From Marinobacter sp. B9-2 (GTDB lineage: Bacteria > Pseudomonadota > Gammaproteobacteria > Pseudomonadales > Oleiphilaceae): a DNA stretch of 32,087 nucleotides. This document shows positions 8,723 to 17,975 of the stretch, piece after piece. Below the pieces are notes generated by a model. That model worked only from the letters and a program-made list of their open reading frames with translations. It had not been told where the DNA came from and did no database searches. The position numbers and the translations under genes are program-made. Each line of letters starts with the position of its first letter. The first letter of the stretch is position 1. The stretch is taken from the NCBI GenBank assembly GCA_003030785.1, contig PYVH01000028.1, forward strand, positions 1 to 32,087. Direction: 5' to 3'.

Positions 8723-10014
8723 GCGGCTTTCCTCTCAAACAACTGGCGGAACACCGGGTAGATTTCGCCGGGGTCGGCGATCTGCTGCAAGGCAAAGCTC
8801 TGGGGGAATTGCTCCTGAATCTTCTCGTATTCGTACCAGAGCATCTGGTGGTCCTGCGGTGTGATCTCCACATAGGCGAAATACTGCACCAGAGGCAGGA
8901 TACTGTCGGCCAGGATCTTGCCACACACAGGGGAATCGTCGTTCCAGTTATCACCGTCTGATGCCTGGGCCGCGTAAATGTTCCATTCGGCCGGGGAATA
9001 GCGGGATTCGATGATCTTGTGCATCAGCTTCAGGGCGCTGGAGACGATGGTGCCCCCGGTTTCCCGGGAATAGAAGAACTCTTCCTCGTCCACTTCTTTG
9101 GCGCTGGTGTGATGCCTGATGAACACCACCTCGATCTTCTTGTAGTTCTTCTTGAGAAACAGGTACAGCAGGATGAAGAAGCGCTTGGCGATGTCCTTGT
9201 GCATCTGGGTCATGGAGCCGGACACGTCCATCAGGCAGAACATCACGGCACTGGTGGCCGGTTGCGGCTTTTTCAGGTGCTGGCGGTAGCGCAGGTCAAT
9301 TTCATCAATGAAAGGAATGCGGCGAACGTTTGCTTTAAGGCGCGCGATTTCCTCTTCCAGAACCTGTATCTGGTCTTCATGGCTGAACGCCGGGTCCAGA
9401 TCTTCCGGCGCCGATTTCAGCGCTTCCAGTTGTTTTTCCAGATCCCGGATCTTCTTCTTGCGGGCCCCTCCCAGGCCCAGTCGTCGGGCGTGGGCACCAC
9501 GCAATGAGCGCACCACATCCAGCTTGGCCGGCACGCCATCGGTGCTGAAGCCGGAGCGGACAAACTTGAAGGCTTCGGTATCCTTGAGTTTCTTGCGGGC
9601 CAGGTTGGGCAGTTCGAGATCGTCGAACAGGAAATCCAGGAATTCTTCCTGGGTAATCTGAAAGGCGAACTCGTCCATGCCCTCGCCGTCCGGGCTGGCC
9701 TGTCCCTGTCCGGACCCCTGGCCTCCGCCACCCTCGGGTTTGGGAATGGTGTCGCCGGCCACGAACTCCTGGTTGCCGGGGTGCACCACCTCCCGTTTGC
9801 CGCCCTGGCCGTGGTGGAAGATGGGTTCGTCAATGTCCCGGGACGGAATACTGACTTTCTCGCCCCGTTCGATGTCTGTGATCGAACGCTTCTGAACAGC
9901 ATCCGATACCGCCCGCTTGATGTGGTGGCGGTACCGGCGCAGGAACCGTTCCCGGTTCACCGCGCTCTTGTTCTTACCGTTCAGTCGCCGGTCGACTATG
10001 TGGGTCATTCCCAT
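8719..10014 (-). CDS. yeaH: YeaH/YhbH family protein (DUF444), VWA-like
   Basis: This is a 431-residue protein of the DUF444 family, the constant partner of PrkA. The start [17 protein letters not shown] matches the family (internal ATG at 10008 also possible), with GGAG 6 nt upstream of 10014. A glycine/glutamine-rich linker lies at about 95-112 and a charged coiled coil at about 183-232. A von Willebrand A-type MIDAS motif, DVSGS, sits at 263-267. The protein probably acts as a scaffold or adaptor for the kinase (inference from the family). It overlaps spoVR by 4 bp and lies 33 bp after prkA, so the three form one operon. Confidence 0.93.
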   Translation of the reverse strand: MGMTHIVDRRLNGKNKSAVNRERFLRRYRHHIKRAVSDAVQKRSITDIERGEKVSIPSRDIDEPIFHHGQGGKREVVHPGNQEFVAGDTIPKPEGGGGQGSGQGQASPDGEGMDEFAFQITQEEFLDFLFDDLELPNLARKKLKDTEAFKFVRSGFSTDGVPAKLDVVRSLRGAHARRLGLGGARKKKIRDLEKQLEALKSAPEDLDPAFSHEDQIQVLEEEIARLKANVRRIPFIDEIDLRYRQHLKKPQPATSAVMFCLMDVSGSMTQMHKDIAKRFFILLYLFLKKNYKKIEVVFIRHHTSAKEVDEEEFFYSRETGGTIVSSALKLMHKIIESRYSPAEWNIYAAQASDGDNWNDDSPVCGKILADSILPLVQYFAYVEITPQDHQMLWYEYEKIQEQFPQSFALQQIADPGEIYPVFRQLFERKAA

Positions 10015-10047
10015 GGCGTTACTCCAGCTCAGTGAATGGTCACTGAC

Positions 10048-11970
10048 TTAGTGAGACTTGCGAACCCGCAGATACCATTCGGCCAGCAGCCGAACCTGCT
10101 TTTCCGTGTAGCCTCGATCGACCATACGCTCGACGAACTGCTTGTGCTTGTTCTGATCTTCCTGGCTCGCTTTCGGGTTGAACGAAATCACCGGCAACAG
10201 GTCCTCGGTGTTCGAGAACATCTTCTTCTCGATGACGGAACGCAGTTTTTCATAGCTGAGCCAGGACGGGTTCTTGCCGCCGTTGTTTGCCCGGGCCCGC
10301 AATACGAAGTTGACCACCTCGTTGCGGAAATCCTTCGGGTTGCTGATTCCGGCCGGTTTCTCGATCTTCTCCAGCTCTTCGTTGATTGAGGGGCGATCGA
10401 GGATTTCGCCGGTGTCCGGATCCCGATATTCCTGATCCTGAATCCAGAAATCGGCATAGGTGACATAGCGGTCGAACAGGTTCTGGCCGTACTCGCTGTA
10501 GCTTTCCAGGTACGCAGTCTGGATTTCCTTGCCGATGAACTGCACGTAGTGAGGCGCCAGGAATTCCTTGATGAACCTGAGATACTTCTCATGGATTTCC
10601 GGCTGGAACTGTTCCTGCTCAATCTGTTTTTCAAGAACGTACAACAGATGCACCGGGTTGGCGGCCACTTCGGTGGTGTCGAAGTTGAACACCTTGGACA
10701 GAATCTTGAAGGCGAACCTGGTCGAGAGGCCGTCCATGCCCTCCATCACGCCGGCGGCATCCCGGTACTCCTGGATGGATTTGGCTTTCGGGTCGGTATC
10801 CTTGATGTTCTGGCCGTCGTAGACCCGCATCTTCGAGAAAATGCTGGAGTTTTCCGGCTCCTTGATGCGCGAGAGCACAGAGAACTGGGCGAGCATGTCC
10901 AGGGTGTCCGGTGCGCAGGGAGCGCCTTCCAGGGAACTGTTGCTCAGCAGTTTCTTGTAGATCTCGATTTCTTCGGTCACCCGCACACAGTAGGGCACCT
11001 TGACGATATAGACCCGGTCAAGAAACGCCTCGTTGTGCTTGTTGTTACGGAAGGTCTGCCACTCGGATTCGTTGGAGTGGGCCAGGATCACGCCGTCGAA
11101 GGGTACCGAGCCCATGCCTTCGGTGGTGTTGTAGTTGCCTTCCTGGGTGGCCGTCAGCAACGGGTGCAGCACTTTGATCGGTGCCTTGAACATCTCCACG
11201 AATTCCATCAGGCCCTGGTTGGCCTTGCACAGGCCACCGCTGAAGCTGTAGGCATCCGGATCATCCTGGGAGAAATCCTCCAGCATGCGGATGTTGACCT
11301 TGCCGACAAGGGCGGAAATATCCTGGTTGTTGTCGTCACCGGGCTCGGTCTTGGACACACCGATCTGATCGAGTACCGAGGGGTACATTTTCACAACCCG
11401 GAACTGGCTTATGTCGCCGCCGTACTCATGCAGGCGTTTGACGGCCCAGGGTGACATGATGTTTTTCAGATAGCGGGCAGGAATACCGTATTCTTCTTCC
11501 AGTATCTGGGCATCTTCGGCCGGGTCGAACAGGCCAAGTGGAGATTCATTAACTGGCGAGCCCTTGATGGCGTAGAACGGCACCTTTTGCATCAGGGATT
11601 TGAGCTTTTCTGCCAGGGAGGATTTACCGCCGCCCACGGGGCCTAGCAGGTAAAGAATCTGTTTCTTCTCTTCCAGGCCCTGGGCGGCGTGGCGGAAGAA
11701 GGAGACGATGTTTTCTACGGCGTCTTCCATGCCATAGAACTCGGAAAACTCGGGGTATCGCTTGATGACCTTGTTGGAAAATATGCGCGACAGCCTCGGA
11801 TCTTTGGAGGTATCGACGAGCTCTGGTTCGCCAATGGCAATTAACATTCTCTCAGCGGCCGTGGCATAGGCCGTTGGGTCCTTTTTGCAGATCTCCAGGT
11901 ATTCCTCCAGGCTGTATTCTTCTTCCTGGGTACTCTCATACCGGTCTTTGAAGTGCTGCATTATGCTCAT
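10048..11970 (-). CDS. prkA: PrkA family serine protein kinase
   Basis: This is a 640-residue AAA-type serine protein kinase (YeaG/PrkA). The Walker A loop GPVGGGKS is at 110-117 and family sequence follows, such as IKGSPVNESPLGLFDP and LLTATQEGNYNTTEGMGSVPFD. The C-terminal PrkA kinase domain is complete. In enterobacteria the yeaGH operon is induced by nitrogen starvation and general stress. I found no clear sigma-54 -24/-12 pair upstream here. It heads the minus-strand operon prkA-yeaH-spoVR-(phosphatase fragment). The ATG at 11970 gives MSIMQHFKDRYE, and a GAGGGCGAT stretch precedes it. Confidence 0.95.
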   Translation of the reverse strand: MSIMQHFKDRYESTQEEEYSLEEYLEICKKDPTAYATAAERMLIAIGEPELVDTSKDPRLSRIFSNKVIKRYPEFSEFYGMEDAVENIVSFFRHAAQGLEEKKQILYLLGPVGGGKSSLAEKLKSLMQKVPFYAIKGSPVNESPLGLFDPAEDAQILEEEYGIPARYLKNIMSPWAVKRLHEYGGDISQFRVVKMYPSVLDQIGVSKTEPGDDNNQDISALVGKVNIRMLEDFSQDDPDAYSFSGGLCKANQGLMEFVEMFKAPIKVLHPLLTATQEGNYNTTEGMGSVPFDGVILAHSNESEWQTFRNNKHNEAFLDRVYIVKVPYCVRVTEEIEIYKKLLSNSSLEGAPCAPDTLDMLAQFSVLSRIKEPENSSIFSKMRVYDGQNIKDTDPKAKSIQEYRDAAGVMEGMDGLSTRFAFKILSKVFNFDTTEVAANPVHLLYVLEKQIEQEQFQPEIHEKYLRFIKEFLAPHYVQFIGKEIQTAYLESYSEYGQNLFDRYVTYADFWIQDQEYRDPDTGEILDRPSINEELEKIEKPAGISNPKDFRNEVVNFVLRARANNGGKNPSWLSYEKLRSVIEKKMFSNTEDLLPVISFNPKASQEDQNKHKQFVERMVDRGYTEKQVRLLAEWYLRVRKSH

Positions 11971-12372
11971 AGATCGCCCTCGCTCGCTGTATCTTCAGCT
12001 TTCAGTTCACGCAATTTCCCCGTTGCAGTCTGGTCCGCCCGTCCGGGCGGTTTGTCTAGTTATGGGTGGAAGGAATGGATACTTACAAGCCTGTGAACCA
12101 TCAACTCCTGGTCGGCTTGCTTAATCTGAGCTTAGTTCACGGATGGAAACTTGGACAGTGTGTGAGTGGTTAAGGTTCATTAAATTATGTTAGAGCGGTG
12201 TGCGGTTTTTGTAGCTTGCCGGGTTTTCTGGGGGCAGAGTGAGGGGGCTGGAGTGCACCGGGTGGCGTTCTGAAAACGAATTGGCAACTCGCTGCGCTCA
12301 GACATCAAATTCGTTTTCAGAAAGACCCCCGATACACTCCGATCAGACTTTCGGGGAGATGGCCCCGGGAAG
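11971..12372. other. Intergenic region between prkA and tpm: leader hairpin and large palindrome
   Basis: No credible gene lies in these 400 bp. The prkA promoter must be here. A hairpin of CCGCCCG (12035-12041) and CGGGCGG (12044-12050), with a 2-nt loop, falls in the likely prkA leader. The stretch nearest tpm holds the 91-bp palindromic element listed separately. A CCCCGA/TCGGGG pair (12327-12332, 12351-12356) could help end tpm transcription, but no clean U-tract follows. The bases around 12180-12200 are AT-rich and could contain a promoter. I cannot place it. Confidence 0.5.
12250..12340. repeat. Large imperfect palindrome (REP/MITE-like element)
   Basis: Two 33-nt arms (12250-12282 and 12308-12340) pair at 28 of 33 positions. 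The inner 15 bp, TTCTGAAAACGAATT against AATTCGTTTTCAGAA, are perfect, and the loop is 25 nt. The outer ends are GGAGTG and CACTCC. The element stands just downstream of tpm on the minus strand. A second intergenic element at 17976-18072 shares the TTCTGAAA/TTTCAGAA core. This suggests a dispersed palindromic family or stem-loop used at gene ends. Confidence 0.7.
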
Positions 12373-13026
12373 CTAGAGTTTGGTTAAACGGAAGACGCTT
12401 TCCGAAGCGTTTTCCAGGCCTTTTCGCTTGGTAAACGGGTGATCCTTGGCCAGGGTGTTGGTGAGGATGTGTTCGATTTTGTAATCGTCCTGGTAGAGCT
12501 CCCGCACTTCTTCGTCGCTGACGTTGAATGGCGGGCCCTTGATTTCGGTGTCGTAGTCCAGGGTGATCAGCAGGATTCTGGTGCCGTCGGGAATGATGGC
12601 GGTCAGATGGTCAACATAACCTTTGCGCATGTGTGGCGGCAGGGCGATCAAGGCAGCCCGGTCGTAGACCAGTCGGACGTGTTTCAGGTCTTCCGGAACC
12701 AGTTGGAAGAAGTCGCCGCACCAGAGTTGCAGGTTGTCGTGTTTAAAGGTGATGAAGGGCTCGCCCGGGTGGACTTTGGCTTTTTCGCCGGCTTCTTCGA
12801 AGAAGTCCTTGCAGGCCAGTTCGCTCAGTTCCACACCGATGATGGGGTGGCCGCGGTCGTGGAGCCACCACATGTCGTGGGCTTTTCCGCATAGGGGAAC
12901 GAAGACGGCGTCGGTGCCTTTGCCGGCCAGTTCCGGCCAGTGGTCGTGGAGGTACTGGTTAACGGTGCCCTCGTGGAAACCGATTTCCTTTTTAGCCCAG
13001 CGTTCGTGCCAGAATTCATGTTCCAT
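12373..13026 (-). CDS. tpm: Thiopurine S-methyltransferase
   Basis: This is a 217-residue SAM-dependent methyltransferase of the TPMT family. Bacterial members methylate thiopurines and, in several gammaproteobacteria, detoxify selenium and tellurium oxyanions to volatile methyl forms. The sequence starts MEHEFWHERWAKKEIGFHEG and holds VFVPLCGKAHDMWWLHDRGH and GVELSELA, which form the SAM pocket, then the LVYDRAALIALPPHMR segment typical of the family. Length is normal (about 215-220). It is divergent from the dehydrogenase gene at 13120, about 93 bp away. No operon partner is seen. Confidence 0.93.
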   Translation of the reverse strand: MEHEFWHERWAKKEIGFHEGTVNQYLHDHWPELAGKGTDAVFVPLCGKAHDMWWLHDRGHPIIGVELSELACKDFFEEAGEKAKVHPGEPFITFKHDNLQLWCGDFFQLVPEDLKHVRLVYDRAALIALPPHMRKGYVDHLTAIIPDGTRILLITLDYDTEIKGPPFNVSDEEVRELYQDDYKIEHILTNTLAKDHPFTKRKGLENASESVFRLTKL

Positions 13027-13119
13027 GGTTTACACCCTGTTCTTGCTTGGACATCTTGAGTTTTGGACGTTTATCTCAGTCTACCCTAATCTGTGACCAT
13101 CTGGATTCAGGAGAAAAGT

Positions 13120-14055
13120 ATGAAAGCGGTGTTCCTTGATGCCAAAACCCTTGGCGATGACGTGAACCTGTCGCCCATTGAGTCTGTCACGGGCGGGCTG
13201 GAAAAATATGAGCGGACAGCGCCGGATGAGGTGCTGGAACGCATCCGGGGTTTCGATACCGTGCTGGTCAACAAGGTGGTGCTGAGCCGGGAGCATTTCG
13301 AGGCCTGTCCGGAGCTTGAAACCATCGCCGTGGTGGCGACCGGCTTGAATAACATTGACCTGGCGGCTGCGAAAGATCGCGGCATCCAGGTGATGAATGT
13401 GACCAACTACGGGCGCGCCACGGTGGCACAGCACACCATGGCGCTGATGCTGGCGCTGGCCACCCGGCTGCTGGATTACAATCAGGATGTGCGGGCCGGA
13501 CGCTGGGGCAAAAGCGAGATGTTCTGCCTGATGGACCATCCGATCATGGAACTGGAGGGGCGGACACTGGGTATTGTCGGGTACGGGGATCTGGGCCAGG
13601 GCGTGGCTGAGCGGGCGGCTGCCTTTGGTATGCGGGTTTTGCTCGGGGCCCGTCCCGGTCAGGAAGCCGGAGAGGTGGACGGGTATTCCCGGATTCCCCT
13701 GGACGAACTGCTGCCCCAGGTGGACGTGCTGTCGCTGCACTGCCTGCTCACCGATCAGACCCGTGATCTGATCAGTGCCCGCGAACTGAAAATGATGAAG
13801 CCAGATTCGTTGCTCATCAACACCAGCCGCGGTGGCCTGGTGAACGAACAGGCGCTGGCGGACGCGTTGCGCGCTGGCGAGATCGGCGGTGCCGGATTCG
13901 ATGTGTTGACCGAGGAGCCGCCCCGAAACGGCAATCCGCTGCTGGCGGATGACATTCCGAATCTGATTGTTACCCCGCACTCAGCCTGGGCCAGCCGGGA
14001 GGCGCGTCAGCGAATTGTTGGTATTACCGCAGCCAATTTGGCATCGATTGGCTGA
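13120..14055 (+). CDS. D-2-hydroxyacid dehydrogenase, glycerate/hydroxypyruvate type
   Basis: This is an NAD(P)-dependent D-2-hydroxyacid dehydrogenase, closest in my memory to Pseudomonas-type glycerate dehydrogenase (HprA), which reduces hydroxypyruvate or glyoxylate. The start ATG at 13120 follows AGGAGAAAAGT. Seen are the nucleotide-binding GIVGYGDLG (151-159) and the catalytic set R237 (INTSRGG), E266 (TEEPP) and H287 (TPHSAW). At 311 residues it ends AANLASIG. Related proteins continue about 10-12 residues further with a GxPxNxV-type tail, so the C-terminus looks slightly shortened. The exact substrate cannot be told from sequence. Confidence 0.85.
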   Translation: MKAVFLDAKTLGDDVNLSPIESVTGGLEKYERTAPDEVLERIRGFDTVLVNKVVLSREHFEACPELETIAVVATGLNNIDLAAAKDRGIQVMNVTNYGRATVAQHTMALMLALATRLLDYNQDVRAGRWGKSEMFCLMDHPIMELEGRTLGIVGYGDLGQGVAERAAAFGMRVLLGARPGQEAGEVDGYSRIPLDELLPQVDVLSLHCLLTDQTRDLISARELKMMKPDSLLINTSRGGLVNEQALADALRAGEIGGAGFDVLTEEPPRNGNPLLADDIPNLIVTPHSAWASREARQRIVGITAANLASIG

Positions 14056-14194
14056 GAAGTCGTGACAGTTCTCGGGGCTCCTGTACCCATATTGTGAACG
14101 TGAGTATCGCAAACGCTCGCTAATCAGCCATACTTGGTTGAGATCGGATATCTGACTGATAATCTGAACAAAACATGGAACGACAGGACCTAAA

Positions 14195-15556
14195 GTGGCT
14201 TCATTCCAATTGAAAGACCGGCTCCAGGCAGCTGAAAGCTGGATTATGGCGAATCCCAATCCGCCCCAGAGCTGGCCCTGGACCTGGCTGTACAAAGTCG
14301 GGCGCACGGCGTATGCCATGGCCCGGGACGTGCTCAGCGGGCAGCTCACTCTCCATGCCATGAGCCTGGTATACACCACCCTTTTGAGCATCGTGCCTCT
14401 GCTGGCCCTGAGCTTCTCGGTGTTGAAGGCGCTGGGAGTGCATCAGCGAATGGAGCCGTTCCTGTTCCAGTTCTTTGAACCGCTGGGGCCTCAGGGGATA
14501 GAGCTCGCCGAGCAGATTCTCGGATTCGTCGACAACATGAAAGTCGGAGTGCTTGGTTCTGTGGGGCTGGCGTTGCTGGTCTACACGGTGGTTTCCCTGC
14601 TTCAGAAAATAGAACGCTCCTTCAACATGATCTGGCGCGTCCCGGATATGCGCTCCATGGCGCAGCGCTTCAGTAACTACCTGAGCGTGATCATGGTGGG
14701 GCCGTTGCTGATGGTTTCGGCCATTGGCGTCAGCGCCACCATTTTTTCCTCAACCATTGTCCAGAAGCTCATAGAAATTGAGCCGTTTGGTTCGGTAATT
14801 CTTGTTGCCAGCCGTTTCACCCCATTTTTCCTGGTGGTTGGCGCATTCACTTTCGTTTACGTGTTCATGCCCAATACCCGGGTCAAGTTGCGTTATGCGG
14901 CCATCGGTGGTCTGGTGGCTGGTGTTTCCTGGCAGGCAGGCGGAATGCTGTTTGCCTCCTTTGTGGCGGGCTCTGCCAAGTACGCAGCAATCTATTCCAG
15001 TTTCGCCATCGGCATCATCCTGCTGATCTGGATCTATCTGAACTGGATGATCCTGCTTCTGGGTGCCAGCCTGGCGTTCTATCTGCAGAATCCGGGATCG
15101 GTGGCCAAGCGCCGGCAAGTGCAATTGGCGCCGGAACTGCAGGAGAATGTAGCGCTTGCGACCATGTGGCTGGTGGCCAAACCCTTCAGCGAGGGTAAGC
15201 CGGCACCTCAACAGGAAGTGTTGGAACACCAGTTGAGGGTGCCAGGCGAAGTCACCCGCGCGCTCAGTGACAAGTTGATCCGGGCGGGGCTGCTTAGCCT
15301 GGCCGGCAGCCAGGGCGATCGACTTGTGCCGGGGCGTGCGCTGGATCTGATCACCGTTGGCGAGGTTTTGAAAGTGGTGCGCAACGATGAGGACCGGATT
15401 GTTGACCGGTTGCCGAAGGTCATCCCTGCTGAATTGATAGGCCCGCGCAAGGTGGAGGAAACGCGAACCTTTGCTGAGTTGTTGCGGGCCGGTGATGACC
15501 TGGAGAAGCCCAGGCGTCGCGCCCAGGCGGAACCTGTGTCAGCTTCTGACAGCTGA
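14195..15556 (+). CDS. YihY/BrkB family inner-membrane protein
   Basis: This 453-residue membrane protein belongs to the YihY family (Pfam Virul_fac_BrkB, once mislabelled ribonuclease BN). The GTG start at 14195 follows CAGGACC. The hydrophobic core (about 55-305) has about six spans and family sequence such as HAMSLVYTTLLSIVPLLALSFSVL, YTVVSLLQKIERSFNMIW and AIYSSFAIGIILLIWIYLNW. Residues 305-453 form a soluble tail with a probable winged-helix-like part, found in the longer family members. Function is unproven. Its 3' end overlaps the convergent HDOD gene by 18 bp. Confidence 0.88.
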   Translation: MASFQLKDRLQAAESWIMANPNPPQSWPWTWLYKVGRTAYAMARDVLSGQLTLHAMSLVYTTLLSIVPLLALSFSVLKALGVHQRMEPFLFQFFEPLGPQGIELAEQILGFVDNMKVGVLGSVGLALLVYTVVSLLQKIERSFNMIWRVPDMRSMAQRFSNYLSVIMVGPLLMVSAIGVSATIFSSTIVQKLIEIEPFGSVILVASRFTPFFLVVGAFTFVYVFMPNTRVKLRYAAIGGLVAGVSWQAGGMLFASFVAGSAKYAAIYSSFAIGIILLIWIYLNWMILLLGASLAFYLQNPGSVAKRRQVQLAPELQENVALATMWLVAKPFSEGKPAPQQEVLEHQLRVPGEVTRALSDKLIRAGLLSLAGSQGDRLVPGRALDLITVGEVLKVVRNDEDRIVDRLPKVIPAELIGPRKVEETRTFAELLRAGDDLEKPRRRAQAEPVSASDS

Positions 15557-16588
15557 GCGGCCGCCCTCCCGGAGCATCTTCTGCAGCGCCTGTCGCACGC
15601 TGCTGATTTGCTCCGGGGTCAGGCGCACCACTTTGGGCAGATCCTCTTCCGCAAGATTCCGCTGGTGGGCGTGCCTGAGTACTTCCCGGGTACCAATGAC
15701 CATGCCATCGGTCAGAGGCGTGTGCTTCTGTCTGGGGGCTGGTCGTTCTGCCGCCAGGAGATAGGCGTGGTACTTGGGAGGAAGGTTCCATTCATTCGCA
15801 AGTAGCTGGCAGGTGGCCCACTGGTACCTCGCCAGGGCATGGCGTATAAGCGCCGGCTCCGGTTCACCAGTTGCTGTGCGTGACCGGCAGATACGCTGCA
15901 ATTCCCGACGGATAGTGATGTAAGCTAATGAGGGCAGCAAACCCACCATAAAGTGCGCACTGGTGTCCTCGCCCTGTGTTCTGGCGATCAGTTCCGCTGC
16001 CCGGGCACAGGTCAGACCCCAGCGCCAGGCGCGCTGGCCAAATAGTGCTTCACGGCTGTTCCTCGCCGCCATCATGGGGCGCATGACGGCGGCGGAAATA
16101 ACGTTCCGGATGCCATCCACCCCAAGCACAAACACCGCCTGGTCCACCGATTCAATGGCATGGTCACTGGTTCGGAAGTAGGGGCTGTTGGCAATCTGGA
16201 GTAGCTGATCGGTCAGCGACGGATCACCAAGAATGATTTCTGTGAGCCGATGGCGGTCGGTTGATTCATCGGACAGGGCCCGCATGAGCATCGGCAGGCT
16301 CATGGGTTGGCGGGGAAGCTCTTCCATCCGGTTGTTGGTAAGGCGCTTGTGTAGCTCTTCCAGCACCTCATCCCATACTGAAAGATCGGCCCGCAACGTT
16401 GCGGGTTCTGCGTCCAGCAGCCAGGAGAACAAGTGGTCTTCCAGATGCTGGGCGAGTTCCGGGCCTGTGTCCGGAGTGTCGTTGGCCGGGTTCTCCGGAG
16501 CCGGATTGAACAGCCGCGCTTCCGGAGCCGGCGGTGCAGGCTGCTTTGTTGCGAATAATCCTGAAATCCAGGAGAGAAAACCTGGCAT
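15539..16588 (-). CDS. HDOD domain-containing protein
   Basis: This 349-residue cytoplasmic protein has an HDOD domain (an HD-related fold without full metal residues), used in bacterial signalling with c-di-GMP and two-component systems. After a proline-rich N-terminal stretch (about 15-45), the HDOD region covers about 90-290 with PMSLPMLMRALSDES, ILGDPSLTDQLLQIANSPYF, SVDQAVFVLGVDGIRNVI and HFMVGLLPSLA. The ATG at 16588 has GGAGG 7 nt upstream. No EAL, GGDEF or receiver domain is attached. Partner and signal are unknown. It converges on and overlaps yihY. Confidence 0.87.
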   Translation of the reverse strand: MPGFLSWISGLFATKQPAPPAPEARLFNPAPENPANDTPDTGPELAQHLEDHLFSWLLDAEPATLRADLSVWDEVLEELHKRLTNNRMEELPRQPMSLPMLMRALSDESTDRHRLTEIILGDPSLTDQLLQIANSPYFRTSDHAIESVDQAVFVLGVDGIRNVISAAVMRPMMAARNSREALFGQRAWRWGLTCARAAELIARTQGEDTSAHFMVGLLPSLAYITIRRELQRICRSRTATGEPEPALIRHALARYQWATCQLLANEWNLPPKYHAYLLAAERPAPRQKHTPLTDGMVIGTREVLRHAHQRNLAEEDLPKVVRLTPEQISSVRQALQKMLREGGRSAVRS

Positions 16589-16698
16589 CCGTTGCCTCCG
16601 GGTCGAACCTGTTCGAAGTAATGAACCTCCGTTTCCGAGAGTATAGATGTACGACGCATCCTTGCACAGGTTTTAAGCCCGTGAATTATTGCAGGAAT

Positions 16699-17928
16699 TT
16701 ACAGGAACGACTCCCCGAACACGAACACCAGTTGGCAGACACCGGCGCCAAAGCCGAGGAATGCGCCCACCAGGATCAGTTTGATTTCATCCTCCTGGAA
16801 ACAGGGCCGGAGCAAGTCCTGAAACTCTTCGGAAGACAGGGCAATCATCCGCTCGACCATGATGGATTCCACGGCCCGGGCCCGATCTTTCTCGAACACC
16901 GGGTTGTTGAATGATGTCTGCGATATCTCGATGGCTTTTTCGCCAACCTTGTTCTTGAGGGTGGCAAAGCCGGTGGGTCCAAAGGCCATCTGGGTCAGCG
17001 CCTTGCCCATGCCAGCGGTTTCATCCACCAGCGGTTTGATGTGCTTCTTGACCATGTTGCGGGCGCGGTCGCCTTTGGGGCCGTCGAGAATGGCGTTGAT
17101 AATGTTGCCAACGGTGAGAATCTCGTGGGTAACAATGTGGCAGAAGGACTCCGCCACGGCCGGCTGGCGTTTCAGGAACAGGCCCTGAATCCGGAAGGGG
17201 CCGACTTTTTTCGCGTGCAGCGGCCGGAAAATCACGTTCAGGGCAATCCAGTTGGTGGCCCAGCCCACCAGAAGGCCGAAGAAGGGAAGCACCCACCAGC
17301 TCGGGTAGACATACCAGACCGCCATCTGGATCAGGCCGAACAGGAAGCCGAAGTAGAGCCCCGAGTTGATGATGAACCGGAATTCCACCTCGCCGCATTC
17401 AATAAAGATCCGGTTCAGCAGCTCCTTGTCGGCGGCCAGGCGCTCGATGACCATGCCCTTGATATCCAGCAGGTCCTCGATGTTGTCGGACACGTCTTCC
17501 ACCAGATTGTCCACCAGCTGAGGCGTGGATTTGCGGACGCGATCGTAGACCATCTTCCGGGCCGAGGCCGGCAGGTTTTCCCAGAAGGTGGGGTATTCCT
17601 TCAGCATCATCTCGTCCACATATTCTTCGATGCGGGGTTCGACGGAGTGAACGATATGGGTGGCGAGGACTTTCGGATCGATCTGCTGGAAGATCTCCCG
17701 AACGGTGCCGATCTTTGAAATGGTGGCATCGACACTGATGGCCGCCATTTTTCGCGCCTTGGAGGGAATAATGCCTTGCCAGCCAAGCAGCGGTGGTTTG
17801 CCGATGAATTCCAGGGGGTAGAAGGTCATCTTGATGGCAAGCCAGTTGGTGGTCCAGCCAATCAGGGCGGCAATGACCGGGATACTGAGGTATTGCCAGA
17901 ATTCTTGGGTGTTTAGCAGGCTTGTCAT
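16699..17928 (-). CDS. DUF445 family membrane protein
   Basis: This 409-residue inner-membrane protein belongs to the DUF445 family (YheB/YjiN group), of unknown function. The start MTSLLNTQEFWQYLSIPVIA at 17928 is preferred over an upstream in-frame ATG at 18036, which would add 36 unconserved residues read through a REP-like repeat. It has an N-terminal membrane segment with GWTTNWLAIKMTFYPLEF, a long helical soluble region, then a middle hairpin of two spans with GLLVGWATNWIALNVIFRPL. The near-repeat of the GW.TNW(L/I)A motif shows the two-fold layout of the family. A final hydrophobic helix ends the protein. Confidence 0.85.
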   Translation of the reverse strand: MTSLLNTQEFWQYLSIPVIAALIGWTTNWLAIKMTFYPLEFIGKPPLLGWQGIIPSKARKMAAISVDATISKIGTVREIFQQIDPKVLATHIVHSVEPRIEEYVDEMMLKEYPTFWENLPASARKMVYDRVRKSTPQLVDNLVEDVSDNIEDLLDIKGMVIERLAADKELLNRIFIECGEVEFRFIINSGLYFGFLFGLIQMAVWYVYPSWWVLPFFGLLVGWATNWIALNVIFRPLHAKKVGPFRIQGLFLKRQPAVAESFCHIVTHEILTVGNIINAILDGPKGDRARNMVKKHIKPLVDETAGMGKALTQMAFGPTGFATLKNKVGEKAIEISQTSFNNPVFEKDRARAVESIMVERMIALSSEEFQDLLRPCFQEDEIKLILVGAFLGFGAGVCQLVFVFGESFL

Positions 17929-17975
17929 CCTGGTACTCGCAGTCTCTTTAGTATTTTTGCTCTGACTCTGAGCGG

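Noticed and set aside
10549-11454. Open frame of about 300 codons antisense to prkA
   Set aside because: It is His/Val-rich shadow translation opposite a conserved kinase, with no ribosome site.
12035-12050. Possible plus-strand terminator CCGCCCG-TC-CGGGCGG followed by TTTG
   Set aside because: No plus-strand gene ends here. The 2-nt loop and poor T-tract make a terminator unlikely. It is recorded only as a leader hairpin of prkA.
11971-12200. Sigma-54 promoter for the prkA operon, expected from enterobacteria
   Set aside because: I could not find a GG-N10-GC type -24/-12 pair with good flanks on the minus strand, so none is claimed.
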